The notes beneath the pieces were generated by a model. That model did not search any database, was not told the DNA's origin, and saw only the letters and a list, made by a program, of their open reading frames with translations. 64,000 nt of DNA from Dehalococcoidia bacterium (GTDB taxonomy: Bacteria > Chloroflexota > Dehalococcoidia > Tepidiformales > Tepidiformaceae), in NCBI GenBank assembly GCA_003104995.1, contig PQAO01000012.1, positions 103,307 to 167,306 on the forward strand, given 5' to 3'. Numbering within the stretch: the stretch's first letter is position 1; every line of letters starts with the position of its first letter. The translations under genes and the position numbers were made by a program. Shown one piece after another: positions 26,229-34,943 of this stretch.

Positions 26229-26693
26229 GTGGCAGAAGAGATGAGCCGGGACGAGATCCTCCAGGCGGCAGCGGCCATCGCGGCAGACCAGGCAGGCGGG
26301 GCCCTGGCGACGACCCATGCGGAAGATGGGACGCCCTATGTAACCTTCGTGTTGTGCCACCTGCGTGGCACCGGAGAGGTCCTGTTCGGGAGCGGGATGC
26401 GCCCGCAGCACACGCGGAACATCCAGGCGACGCCAGAGGTTTCGTTCCTGATCGACAACCGCGAGGTGATCCGGGCGGACTGGTCGGCGTTCAACCGGGT
26501 GGTAATCGAGGGGCGAGCCCGGGAGATCACCCAGGACGACGCCCGGTATGACGAGCTACTGGGGGAGCTTTCGGGGAAGAACCGGATGGCGGCGATGTTC
26601 ACCGACCGGGGGAAGCTTTTCATGGTGGTGCCACGGCGGCTGATCCTGATGAAGGGGCTCGAGGCAGCCCGGCATATCGTGGAGTTCGAGTGA
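26229..26693 (+). CDS. Pyridoxamine-5'-phosphate-oxidase-fold flavoprotein
   Basis: 154 residues, split-barrel fold. Y-V-T-F-V-L, L-F-G-S-G and H-T-R-N-I-Q-A-T-P-E-V-S-F-L are the FMN/F420-binding strand, loop and helix of the superfamily. The general pyridoxine pathway enzyme is longer, so this is a deazaflavin or heme-type split-barrel protein of unknown substrate. GTG 26229 is favoured by the TAGAAT box 6 bases upstream; an in-frame ATG lies at 26241. Confidence 0.82.
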   Translation: MAEEMSRDEILQAAAAIAADQAGGALATTHAEDGTPYVTFVLCHLRGTGEVLFGSGMRPQHTRNIQATPEVSFLIDNREVIRADWSAFNRVVIEGRAREITQDDARYDELLGELSGKNRMAAMFTDRGKLFMVVPRRLILMKGLEAARHIVEFE

Positions 26694-26725
26694 CGAGAAG
26701 CGGGCAATCCGACCGGGGCGACGGG

Positions 26726-26731
26726 TAAGAT
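26726..26731 (+). promoter_or_regulatory. -10-like box of folC (leaderless)
   Basis: TAAGAT, then TCCGCC, then GTG at 26738. Confidence 0.45.
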
Positions 26732-26737
26732 TCCGCC

Positions 26738-28078
26738 GTGGAGTACTCGGAGGCCATCGACTACCTGCTTTCGCTGAGCGACATGGAGCGCGGCTACCAG
26801 GCCTCGCCGAACCCGGTGATGAACCTGGAGACGATGCGGTCGCTCCTTGCGCGGCTGAATGACCCGCACAGAGGGCGGCCGACCGTCCACGTGACTGGTT
26901 CGAAAGGCAAGGGGAGCGTCGCGGCGATGGTCGCGGGCATCCTGAGGCGAGGGGACCTCTCGACGGCGCTGTATTCAAGTCCTCATCTGCACTCGTTCAC
27001 CGAGCGGATCAACATCGGCGGCGACGCCATCTCGCCCGAAGAGTTCGCCGCGGGCATGGAGGCGATCCACGGAGCAGTGGAGGCTGAACGGGCGAGCGTC
27101 CACGGGGATGTAAGCACGTTCGGGGTGTTGACAGCGCTGTTCTTCTGGCTGGTGCGGGCGCAGGTGCCGCGGATCGACTGGCAGGTCGTGGAGGTCGGGC
27201 TCGGGGGCACATTCGACGCGACCAATGTGATTGACCCGCCCGAAGTGGCGGTTATCACGCCGATCTCGCTGGAGCACACGGCGATCCTGGGGAACACGCC
27301 AGCCGAGATTGCGCGGGACAAAGCGGGGATCATCAAGGCGGGGACGACGGTGGTGGTGGCGCCGCAGCACGACCAGGCGGTGATCGAGGTGATACGCGAG
27401 CGATGTGCCGCGGTGGGGGGAACCCTGGTGGACGTGGGTTCGCTGTACGAAGTGGAGATGTTGGAGAAGTTCCCGTTCGGCCAGTCGTTCCGGTTGATTG
27501 GGCCGAATGGGGAGCGAACGATGCGGACGCCGATGCTGGGGTATCACCAGCTGCAGAACGCGGCCACGGCGGTGGCGGTGGCCGAGGCTATCCGGGCGCG
27601 GAGGCATACCATCCCGGAGCAGGCGATCGTGGATGGAATAGCGCACACGCGCATCCCGGGGCGGCTGGAAGTAATGGCGCAGAAGCCCCTGATCGTGGCC
27701 GACGGGGCACACAACGGAGAGAGCGCGGAGGCGCTGGGGAAGGCGCTCAAGGAGTACTTCACCTGGCGAAAGTGCTTCCTGGTAATCGGGTGCACGCGCG
27801 ACAAAGATCTCAGGGGGATGGGATTCAAGCTGGCGCGATTTGCGGAGCTCATTGTCTGCACGCAGTTCCGGAATCCGCGGTCGATGGACCCCTACCAGAT
27901 GATCCAGGAGATCGGTTTCCTGGGTCCGCCGGCGGTGGCCGAGGAGAGCGTGCCCGGTGCGATCGACACTGCGCTCGCCCATGCGGACGAGGAGGACCTT
28001 GTGTGCATCACGGGTTCGCTCTACGTGGTGGCGGAGGCACGGGAGTACCTGCTGGGCGAGAGCGTCATCCGGCAGTAG
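26738..28078 (+). CDS. folC: Folylpolyglutamate/dihydrofolate synthase
   Basis: 446 residues, Mur-ligase fold. V-T-G-S-K-G-K-G-S-V (about 52-61) is the P-loop and S-S-P-H-L-H-S-F-T-E-R-I the following FolC signature. V-E-V-G-L-G-G-x-F-D-A-T-N and D-G-A-H-N are also present. It adds glutamate to folates and may make dihydrofolate from dihydropteroate, completing the pathway begun by folP/folK at 34.5-35.8 kb. GTG start. Confidence 0.96.
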   Translation: MEYSEAIDYLLSLSDMERGYQASPNPVMNLETMRSLLARLNDPHRGRPTVHVTGSKGKGSVAAMVAGILRRGDLSTALYSSPHLHSFTERINIGGDAISPEEFAAGMEAIHGAVEAERASVHGDVSTFGVLTALFFWLVRAQVPRIDWQVVEVGLGGTFDATNVIDPPEVAVITPISLEHTAILGNTPAEIARDKAGIIKAGTTVVVAPQHDQAVIEVIRERCAAVGGTLVDVGSLYEVEMLEKFPFGQSFRLIGPNGERTMRTPMLGYHQLQNAATAVAVAEAIRARRHTIPEQAIVDGIAHTRIPGRLEVMAQKPLIVADGAHNGESAEALGKALKEYFTWRKCFLVIGCTRDKDLRGMGFKLARFAELIVCTQFRNPRSMDPYQMIQEIGFLGPPAVAEESVPGAIDTALAHADEEDLVCITGSLYVVAEAREYLLGESVIRQ

Positions 28079-28092
28079 GCGCAGCCGATTGA

Positions 28093-28389
28093 CATGTGAT
28101 CCCGAATATCTTCGGGCCGCTGATGGTGCAGGCGACGATCGGCCTTGGCGGGGTGATCCTGGCAGAGGCTGCGCTGAGCTTCCTCGGGTTCGGTGTGGTG
28201 GACCCCAACAAGCCGACATGGGGACAGATGCTCAACCTGGCACAGCAGATCTCGACGGTGAAGTTCCAGGCGGTGCTCTGGCCGGGCATTTGCATCGCTC
28301 TTGCGGTGTTCAGCTTTAACATGTTTGGCGATGCGTTGCGTGACATGCTGGACCCACGCCTCCGGGGAGCTGGCGGAGGATTCAATTAG
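28093..28389 (+). pseudogene. C-terminal remnant of an oligopeptide ABC permease (DppC-like)
   Basis: About 98 codons matching only the last third of a DppC/OppC permease: H-V-I-P-N-I-F-G-P-L then L-A-E-A-A-L-S-F-L-G-F-G and M-L-D-P-R-L-R at the end. A stop codon lies in frame right before the His codon (28090-28092), so the ~200 N-terminal residues, including the first membrane segments, are missing. The fragment begins 15 bases after folC. An ATG-less GTG could still start a short peptide, but transport function is not possible alone. The only related gene in the window is the ATPase at 56.2 kb. Confidence 0.85.
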
Positions 28390-28458
28390 GCCCCTGCCGG
28401 GGATGGCAGGCCGCAGGCGGTGCATCGTCTGGACCGTGAGCGAGGTCCATCGGACGGT

Positions 28459-29289
28459 ATGAGCGTGCCATTCGCCGAGAAGCTGGATGCCGGGCAATTC
28501 GCGGTCGCGCTGGAGATTACGCCTCCGCAACGGGACCTGCCGAAGGTGCTGCTGCGCCGGGCGAGGTTGCTGGGGGCGGCGGCCCAGGCGATCAACGTCA
28601 TCCAGCGGCCTGGCCGGCAGTCGAGCCTGGACGCTTCGCTCAATCTGAAGGCGGCCGGGATGGAACCGGCGTGGCACCTGGTGACACGGGGGCGGACCCG
28701 GGAGGAGCTACAGGCGGACCTGGCGCGGGCGGCCGCCGGCGGGATCGGACAGGTGCTCTGCATCCTGGGGGACCACACGGCAGGCGAGGCGGCAGACGGC
28801 GTGACCATCCGGGATGCCGTGACCATGACCCGGGAGACGCTGCCGGGCGCAATCGTCGGGGCGACGCTGAACCAGTACGGCCGGGACGAGCAGGCGGTGT
28901 TGAAGAACCTGTTGCCGAAGCTCCGGGCGGGTGCCACCTATGTGCAGACGCAGCCGGTGTTCGAGCTCGAGCCGCTTGAGCGGTACGCGCAGGCCATCGA
29001 TCGTGCCCTGCCGGAAGCGCGTGTCATCGCCATGGCCATGCCGCTGGTGTCCCTCGAAGCGGCAATGCGGATCGAGGAGCGGCTGGGCGTCAGCCTTCCA
29101 CCGGGGCTGAAGGACGTGCTGGCGGGAGGGGATCCTGAAGCGGCCTGGGGGACGTTCACCGCCACGATCCGGGCGCTGGCGGAGTCGCCGCTGGTGGACG
29201 GGGTGGCCATCATGACGTTCGAGATGGACGCGCCGGCGGAGATGGGCGAGCGCATCCTGGCGGCCCTGCGCGCAGCCGGTGTGGCGTAG
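28459..29289 (+). CDS. metF: Methylenetetrahydrofolate reductase family protein
   Basis: 276 residues, TIM-barrel FAD enzyme of one-carbon metabolism. The N-terminal F-A-V-A-L-E-I-T-P-P motif holds the catalytic Glu region, and G-D-H-T-A-G is the cofactor loop. Q-T-Q-P-V-F is the M/FxTQ-P-like strand. It sits downstream of folC, a related pathway, separated by the permease remnant. The ATG at 28459 lacks a clear ribosome site. Confidence 0.85.
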   Translation: MSVPFAEKLDAGQFAVALEITPPQRDLPKVLLRRARLLGAAAQAINVIQRPGRQSSLDASLNLKAAGMEPAWHLVTRGRTREELQADLARAAAGGIGQVLCILGDHTAGEAADGVTIRDAVTMTRETLPGAIVGATLNQYGRDEQAVLKNLLPKLRAGATYVQTQPVFELEPLERYAQAIDRALPEARVIAMAMPLVSLEAAMRIEERLGVSLPPGLKDVLAGGDPEAAWGTFTATIRALAESPLVDGVAIMTFEMDAPAEMGERILAALRAAGVA

Positions 29290-29302
29290 GATCGGGAACG
29301 CG

Positions 29303-30055
29303 ATGCAGCTACGCCTGGCGACCTTCAACATCCGCAACGTGACCGACCGTTACGACGAGCGGAAGCCGTTGCTCGGGGCCGCTTTCGCGGCAATCAGCGC
29401 GGACATCATCGGGTTACAGGAGGTGATGTTCAGCGCGCCGCGGCAGGACGACTACCTCTCGGCGCAGTTGCCCGAGCGGCACTACCGGGCATTCACCTCG
29501 CGGCACGCGAAGTACACGGACTTCGGCAACGCCATCCTCTGCGGGGTGGGTGATGTGCTGGCGCACGAAGAACTGCGGCTGAGCCGGGGCCGGTCGGTGC
29601 AGCGCGTGCTGGTGGCGCTGCCGGGGCAGTTCACCTTGTGGTTCGCGAACACCCACCTGCATCACAAGCCGGACGAACCGGAGGTGAGGGTCGAGCAGGC
29701 GGCGGACATCGTGCGCTGGATGGCGGAGGCGCCGGCCGCGGACCTGGTGGCGGTTGTGGGCGACTTCAACACGCCGCCGCACGAGCCGGCGTATGCGGTG
29801 ATGCTCGCCGCGGGCTACCGTTCGGCCTACGCGGAGGCGAACGGAGCGGAGCCGGCGGTGACCTGGCCGTCGGGCATCCAGGCACCGACGATGGACACGG
29901 ACGGCGACCCGAACTGCCTGGACTACGCCTGGCTACTGGGGAGGGGCAAGGTCGCGCGGGCGTGGGTCGCCGCGAACGAGCATCCGGCTGGTGACCCGAC
30001 GATTTTCCCGAGCGACCACTTCGCGGTCGTTGCGGAGGTCGAGATCGGCCAGTAG
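29303..30055 (+). CDS. Endonuclease/exonuclease/phosphatase (EEP) family protein
   Basis: 250 residues. The fold's metal site is visible: A-T-F-N-I-R (Asn), G-L-Q-E-V (Glu), N-T-H-L-H-H (His), V-G-D-F-N-T (Asp, Asn) and the terminal S-D-H-F-A-V (Asp-His catalytic pair). It could hydrolyse a phosphodiester in nucleic acid, lipid or a small molecule; no signal peptide is seen. It starts 13 bases after metF, so probably the same transcript. Confidence 0.88.
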   Translation: MQLRLATFNIRNVTDRYDERKPLLGAAFAAISADIIGLQEVMFSAPRQDDYLSAQLPERHYRAFTSRHAKYTDFGNAILCGVGDVLAHEELRLSRGRSVQRVLVALPGQFTLWFANTHLHHKPDEPEVRVEQAADIVRWMAEAPAADLVAVVGDFNTPPHEPAYAVMLAAGYRSAYAEANGAEPAVTWPSGIQAPTMDTDGDPNCLDYAWLLGRGKVARAWVAANEHPAGDPTIFPSDHFAVVAEVEIGQ

Positions 30056-30098
30056 GGCGGCTCAAGGTGGGTGGCGAAGAGCCCGATGATGTTGGGAG

Positions 30099-31175
30099 AT
30101 GGAGACAGGATGCCCGTGCTGCGGGCGGCCGGTTGGCGCGCCGTGGAAGCTCACGACCCAGCCGTTGCGGCTGTACCGCGCCTGGCGGCCAGATGGGCAG
30201 CGCCAGGCGGTAGAGCACCGGCTCTGCGATACGTGTAGTGAGTGGCTTGGCGGAATGGTTGCGATAGCCCGGGGCGAGGCCGCGGGCGAAGCGGTATTTG
30301 GGAGCCCGAACGGGTGGGGGCGGCGGCTGGTGTTCGATGACCAGTGCCAGGTGTGCTGCGACATACCGACCGCCCGGGCGGCCAAGATCGCGTGGGTGAG
30401 CCCCGGAGGCGGGAAGCTCGAAGTGTTCGCCTGCGCCGGTTGCGAGGCGTGGATCGCATCGCTGGCGGCGGATGGCCGGACGGTGCGGGGGGTGGCCGAC
30501 CGCGAAGTCGACGGTCCGTACGGCTCGTGGCCACACCCGAACTTCCGGGGGGTGAGCGTCCGGCTCGTGGTGGAGGACCGGGCGGCGCGGGCGGTTGCTC
30601 TCGAGACGTGCGAGCGGATGGGGGTCCATGTCGTGCCGGGGCAGGCCGACATTGTGGTGCTCGAAGCGACGGCGAGCGGCGCTGCGGGGAGGGCGTTGCG
30701 GTCAGGGGTGCGGGGTGAGCGGGGCACGGTGGTACTGGCGGGGCTGGGGGCGAGGCGGGACCTGTCAGCAGCGATCGAGGCCGGCGCGAGCTGCTGGATG
30801 ACGGTGCCGGTGACTCCCCAGCAGCTGACGGCGGCGCTGGTGGCGGCGCGGCGGGCGGGGGCAGGTCCTGCGTGGGAGCCGCAGACCTGTCTCCCCATCG
30901 CCGACGCAGCTTCGATGGACCGGGCCGGGGTGCTGTTCGCTCCCGCGGCGGGGGCGGACCTGTTCGAGGTTGGATGGTTGTTGCGCCGGTTCGCGCGGGG
31001 GTACGACACGGTCGAGTGGCTGGACGGCCGAATCGTGGTATCGCCGCGGGTCCATCCGGACCATGTGGCGCACGTTGCGGAGCGCCTGCGCCTGCTGCTC
31101 GAAGGGCGGGCAACTTCTGAGATCTTCGTGGTGCGTGATTTGCCGCGGCGAGTCCGGTTCGAGGCGGCCGGCTGA
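30099..31175 (+). CDS. Zinc-ribbon / degenerate receiver fusion protein, unknown
   Basis: 358 residues. The N-terminal 120 residues hold clustered cysteines: C5/C7/C8, C43/C46, C83/C86/C87 and C112/C115, likely zinc ribbons. Residues about 153-250 look like a response-regulator receiver: R-L-V-V-E-D-R-A-A-R, D-I-V-V-L-E-A-T, V-V-L-A-G-L-G, M-T-V-P-V-T-P-Q-Q-L. The phospho-acceptor position is Glu189 and the conserved Lys is Val, so phosphorylation is unlikely. About 100 further residues match nothing I know. It is followed after 33 bases by the gene at 31209, perhaps a partner. Confidence 0.65.
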   Translation: METGCPCCGRPVGAPWKLTTQPLRLYRAWRPDGQRQAVEHRLCDTCSEWLGGMVAIARGEAAGEAVFGSPNGWGRRLVFDDQCQVCCDIPTARAAKIAWVSPGGGKLEVFACAGCEAWIASLAADGRTVRGVADREVDGPYGSWPHPNFRGVSVRLVVEDRAARAVALETCERMGVHVVPGQADIVVLEATASGAAGRALRSGVRGERGTVVLAGLGARRDLSAAIEAGASCWMTVPVTPQQLTAALVAARRAGAGPAWEPQTCLPIADAASMDRAGVLFAPAAGADLFEVGWLLRRFARGYDTVEWLDGRIVVSPRVHPDHVAHVAERLRLLLEGRATSEIFVVRDLPRRVRFEAAG

Positions 31176-31208
31176 GGGGACCGGGCCAGGAATAGGGAGA
31201 ACACCCGA

Positions 31209-31715
31209 GTGCCGCAGCGGCTCTCCCGGAGCACACTGGCGCCCATCATGTACAGCATTCGCGCTCAGCACGGGGAATTGCTCGACACGGAGCTCTCTGG
31301 ACGGCTCACCACCGCCGAAGCGTTACGGGCGGTATCGCAGTCGTTCGCACTGGCCGAGGCGGACGGCATCAGGCGGGCCGTGTGCGACGTGCGGGCCGTC
31401 GAGCGCGGCCCGGGGAACTTGCTCCTGGTTGCGGCGATCTTCGCGTCGCGTTACCAGGAGGGGATGCGCGTGGCTCTGGTGTCACGGCCGGAGCAGCTTG
31501 CCCTGGTGCGGCGGTTCGCCCGGTATACGGGCAGCCGCGCGGGAGTGGCGGCGTTCCTCACGCCAGAGGCAGCTGCCAACTGGCTGGACTCGGAAGACGT
31601 TGCGCCACGCCTGTCGTCCACCGAACAGCGGCACCTCACGGAGTTCGCGCGCCAGTGGCTGCGGACGTCTCCGGGGCCGGTGGAAGACCAGGGGCGCCGC
31701 AGCGGCGCGGCCTGA
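31209..31715 (+). CDS. SpoIIAA/STAS-like unknown protein
   Basis: 168 residues from a GTG with GGGAGA about 8 bases upstream. The layout (L-S-G-R-L-T-T-A-E-A-L-R-A-V, then A-V-C-D-V-R-A-V-E) resembles SpoIIAA-like/STAS domains that bind lipids or regulators, but identity is weak. It probably forms an operon with the zinc-ribbon/receiver gene upstream. Confidence 0.55.
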   Translation: MPQRLSRSTLAPIMYSIRAQHGELLDTELSGRLTTAEALRAVSQSFALAEADGIRRAVCDVRAVERGPGNLLLVAAIFASRYQEGMRVALVSRPEQLALVRRFARYTGSRAGVAAFLTPEAAANWLDSEDVAPRLSSTEQRHLTEFARQWLRTSPGPVEDQGRRSGAA

Positions 31716-31727
31716 ACAAGGCCAGGC

Positions 31728-32141
31728 TCAGGCCGTGGGCGGGATGACCGTGGCCTCGCCGTCGACGACGAGCTTGCCGTCCTGGTTGGTAATGGTGGTC
31801 TTGAACTTCACCCACTTGCGCTGATCGAGCTTTTCTGTGGCTTCGACGCGCGCCGTGACGGTATCGCCGATGAAGACGGGGCCGCGGAACTGGAGGTTCT
31901 GGCCAACATAGATGGTGCCGGGGCCCGGGAGCTGCATCGCGAGCACGGTCGAGATGAAGGAGCCGGTGAGCATGCCGTGGGCGATACGCTGCTTGAACAT
32001 GCCTTCGGACGCGGCGACGGCGTTGACGTGGGCGGGGTTGAGGTCGCCCGTGATGCCGGCGAAGAGGTAGACGTCGGATTCGCTGATGGTCTTGGTGAAG
32101 GAAGCGGAGTCGCCGAGGTTGATCTGTTCGAAGGTTGCCAT
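31728..32141 (-). CDS. MaoC-family (R)-specific enoyl-CoA hydratase
   Basis: 137 residues, single hotdog, standard length. The catalytic dyad is in G-D-L-N-P-A-H-V-N (Asp, His), and I-A-H-G-M-L follows. It hydrates trans-2-enoyl-CoA to (R)-3-hydroxyacyl-CoA, feeding PHA or fatty-acid routes. No phaC is nearby. Convergent with the gene at 31209. Confidence 0.92.
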   Translation of the reverse strand: MATFEQINLGDSASFTKTISESDVYLFAGITGDLNPAHVNAVAASEGMFKQRIAHGMLTGSFISTVLAMQLPGPGTIYVGQNLQFRGPVFIGDTVTARVEATEKLDQRKWVKFKTTITNQDGKLVVDGEATVIPPTA

Positions 32142-32276
32142 TTGCGCAGGATGGCGGATTCGAAGCGTGAGGGAAAGACGGCGGCGGTCCTGCCGTTAGG
32201 CGGTGAGGCGGGATGCTGCCTTGTTCGCACCACGGACGACGACATGCGGAGGAGGAACAGGCGGGCCCGAGCGGGA

Positions 32277-33149
32277 TCAGGGAGTAGGCAAGAAGAGCTG
32301 GTACTTGCCGGCGACAGGAGTCCCACCGGAAAGGGGGGCTTCGATGACGAGCGTGACGGGCCCGGCTGTGGCGCCGACGGTGTTGCGAATGGCGATCACG
32401 AGGGTGACGTTGCGGCCCTGGCCGGATGAGACGACGACCTCCGAGCGGCCGCCGAGGGTAGCGATGGGCGGGAAGGACTGGCCCGCTGCGGCCGCCCGGG
32501 CGGTGCGAAGGTTGACTTGCCCGAACTGGCGGGAAGAGTTGGCTATCCAGAGGTCGACCAAAAGGACGGTGGTCATGTCCTCGTTCTCGGCGCGGGCGAC
32601 CGCGGAAGCGAGCGTGTATGCCTCGTTTCCGCCGGTTGCCACGAGGATGCAGCGGAAGTAGTCGATCGGGTAGATGGCGGCGCGCGTGGCTTTCACGGAG
32701 ATGCCGGAGATGGCCTGTTCTACCGCGAGGGCGACCGCGGTCTCCTGGAGCGCACCGCACTGCGTCGGCTGGGCGGCCAGGGCGGGATCGAGGGCGGCGG
32801 CCGCGGCATCGGGGGTGGAGCGGGCGCCGGCGACCTCCGCGGCTGGCGCCTGGGTGCTGCCGGCTTCGGCGGAGGAGGCAACCGCCGATGGCGTGGCGGA
32901 AGGATGGGGAGTGATTTCCTGCGTGGCCGGGGACGCGGTTGGGGAGGGGAGTTGGGATTCCGTGGTCTTCGGAACCGCGGTGAACGAGTCGCGCGCGCTG
33001 GTGGGGGTCGAGCCGGGCTGGAGGCCGAAGGCGATCCCGAGCATGACGACGACGATCGCCGCCGGGAGGGCATACTGGGGTTTCTTGAGCTTTTCCAGCA
33101 GGCGGTTCGGCCCGAAGGCGGCGGCAGGCTGACGCGGAGAGCGGTCCAC
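32277..33149 (-). CDS. Membrane-anchored unknown protein with Pro/Thr/Ser linker
   Basis: 290 residues. A cytoplasmic N-terminus, one membrane segment (about 27-45), a low-complexity P/S/T/A linker (about 50-125) and a folded extracytoplasmic domain follow. This is the layout of a surface-displayed binding or accessory domain; no family recognised. GTG start with TAGGGT exactly 6 bases upstream. Confidence 0.65.
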   Translation of the reverse strand: MDRSPRQPAAAFGPNRLLEKLKKPQYALPAAIVVVMLGIAFGLQPGSTPTSARDSFTAVPKTTESQLPSPTASPATQEITPHPSATPSAVASSAEAGSTQAPAAEVAGARSTPDAAAAALDPALAAQPTQCGALQETAVALAVEQAISGISVKATRAAIYPIDYFRCILVATGGNEAYTLASAVARAENEDMTTVLLVDLWIANSSRQFGQVNLRTARAAAAGQSFPPIATLGGRSEVVVSSGQGRNVTLVIAIRNTVGATAGPVTLVIEAPLSGGTPVAGKYQLFLPTP

Positions 33150-33155
33150 GCCGAA

Positions 33156-33161
33156 ACCCTA
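33156..33161 (-). promoter_or_regulatory. -10-like box (leaderless)
   Basis: TAGGGT, then TTCGGC, then GTG at 33149. Confidence 0.4.
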
Positions 33162-33308
33162 TCGTGTGACCTCCCCAATGGGCGATGCGGAGATCCCTGA
33201 TTCAGGCTCGTTCGTAAACTGATCTGGAGGGAGCGTCTCTCCCAGGGGTGGTGGCGGGGAATCCGCGGCGGCTGTGCCTCTGGCCCGTTGCGTACCCGCT
33301 CCAAGACC

Positions 33309-33344
33309 CCACATGGCGCCGGGAGCGAACCCGGCGCCATGTGG
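33309..33344 (-). terminator. 15-bp-stem hairpin after DUF4349 gene
   Basis: CCACATGGCGCCGGG and its exact complement with loop AGCGAA. It lies 49 bases past the stop of the leftward DUF4349 gene. The T-rich side is on the + strand (TTTCC), so it may act in both directions. Confidence 0.7.
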
Positions 33345-33392
33345 TTTCCTGTCGCTTACCTGGAAGAACCGGGGAGTGCCCGAGGAGCGAAC

Positions 33393-34370
33393 TCAGGCGG
33401 ATGGCTCCGGTGTGGCCGGGGTCGCAGGCGAGACGGGCGGTGCGGCCCGGCGGAAGCGGCGGGCGCCGAAGATCACCAGCGCCAGCGGCAGGGCGAGCCA
33501 GGCCAGGGCGACGACGGCGACCATCCCGGCGGCGGCGACGTAGCGGGCCGCTTCGAGCGAGGTGGCCCAGCTCTCGGTCCAGACTTCGGTGAGCTTGAGC
33601 CCACCGGTAGACGGTTTCTCGGCCTTCGCGACCACCGGCGAGATGGCGAGGTCGACGGTTGCGAACTCGGTGAGGCTATCGAGGACCTTCAGGCGGCCCT
33701 GGATCTGCTCGATTTGCGAACGAATGCCGGAAAGGCGGTCCTGGACCGTCAGGATCTCCTGGATGGTCTTGGCCTCTTTGAGGAGCAGGAGGTACTGCTG
33801 TTCGGTGCTCTGGAGGTTGCGCATGCGACTCTGGAGGTCGGTGTACTGCTCGGTGACTTCGGTCGACTTGGAGCCTTCGGTGAGGACGCGGACGCCCTCG
33901 ATGCCTCGCAGGTTGGCGATGAGGCTCTCGTAGTTCTGGACAGGGACGCGGATGGTCAGCGAGGCCGTGCGGTCCTTCTCCTCGGCCGCGTTGGCGAACG
34001 ATGAGCGTTCGAGGTAGCCGCCGCTGCTGCGGGCGAGGGCCGAGGCTTCGTTGAAGGCCTTTGAGACATCGCCCGCTTCGAGAGACATGGTGGCGTTGAA
34101 GATGATCTTGCGGTCGAACTCGGCCGAGGACGGGAGCGGCTCGCCTTCGCCATCACCGGGGGTGAGGGCTTCGGCGCCGCCGGCGGCCTTGTCGGTGAGT
34201 GCCGCGGGTCCCCCGGGTTGCGAGGCCGAGTAGAGGTTGGCATCCCGGGCAGCGGTGCCGCCTCCGTCGTCGCCGCCGCCACTGAAGGTGTCGTTGTCGC
34301 CACCGCCGCAGGCGGCGAGCGTTGCAGCCAGGCCCAGGGTGGCCACGAGCGCGAGATTCCTGATACGCAT
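33393..34370 (-). CDS. DUF4349 lipoprotein
   Basis: 325 residues. A type II signal peptide with lipobox L-A-A-C (lipidated C21), a Gly/Asp-rich linker and then the DUF4349 domain follow. The domain contains S-L-T-I-R-V-P and a long coiled coil (about 165-235: Q-S-R-M-R-N-L-Q-S-T-E-Q and repeats). A membrane segment lies near the C-terminus (about 278-302). GGAGGG precedes the ATG at 34370. Members are envelope proteins of unknown role. Confidence 0.88.
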   Translation of the reverse strand: MRIRNLALVATLGLAATLAACGGGDNDTFSGGGDDGGGTAARDANLYSASQPGGPAALTDKAAGGAEALTPGDGEGEPLPSSAEFDRKIIFNATMSLEAGDVSKAFNEASALARSSGGYLERSSFANAAEEKDRTASLTIRVPVQNYESLIANLRGIEGVRVLTEGSKSTEVTEQYTDLQSRMRNLQSTEQQYLLLLKEAKTIQEILTVQDRLSGIRSQIEQIQGRLKVLDSLTEFATVDLAISPVVAKAEKPSTGGLKLTEVWTESWATSLEAARYVAAAGMVAVVALAWLALPLALVIFGARRFRRAAPPVSPATPATPEPSA

Positions 34371-34463
34371 TGGTGTTCCCTCCACCGGGCGCCGTGTGGG
34401 CGCCTCTGCCCTCAGAACGTCGGAGGGGGGCCAGTGGTTCCATGGCAAAGGTAAAGACCGGGG

Positions 34464-34943
34464 TTAGAGGGCGAAGCGGCGGACCGCTCCCTGGAGTCCG
34501 GTGCGTTCAAGCAGGTCGATCGCGGCGAGGGCGATGACCGGGAGCGGGCCACTGGTTATGTCAGATAGCGGAGCGAGGACGAACGCGCGCTCGGCGATGC
34601 GCGGGTGGGGGATGGTCAGCTCCGGCGTCTCGATGCGCACATCACCGTAGAAGAGGATATCGAGGTCGATGGGGCGGGAGCCCCAGTGCGGGCCGGGGCG
34701 CCGGCCGAGGGCGTGCTCGATTGCCTTGAGCTCGCGCAGGAGCGACGGGGGGTCGAGCGCGGTCTCGGCGGCGACGGCCGCGTTCAGGAACGGGGGCTGG
34801 CCGGCGGGCACGGGGGGCGTTTCCCAGGCGGAAGACCTGGCGGTGACCGCGATGCCGCGTTCATCCAGGGAGGCGATGGCTGCGCGGAGGTTGGCGAGCC
34901 GGTCGCCGAGATTCGAGCCGAGGGCGAGGTAGACGCGGGTCAT
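34464..34943 (-). CDS. folK: 6-hydroxymethyl-7,8-dihydropterin pyrophosphokinase
   Basis: 159 residues. A-L-G-S-N-L-G-D-R at the N-terminus, F-L-N-A-A in the middle and R-P-I-D-L-D-I-L-F-Y-G-D, the HPPK signature, are all intact. It transfers pyrophosphate from ATP to the pterin, giving the substrate of FolP. Its ATG overlaps the folP stop (ATGA). Confidence 0.97.
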   Translation of the reverse strand: MTRVYLALGSNLGDRLANLRAAIASLDERGIAVTARSSAWETPPVPAGQPPFLNAAVAAETALDPPSLLRELKAIEHALGRRPGPHWGSRPIDLDILFYGDVRIETPELTIPHPRIAERAFVLAPLSDITSGPLPVIALAAIDLLERTGLQGAVRRFAL

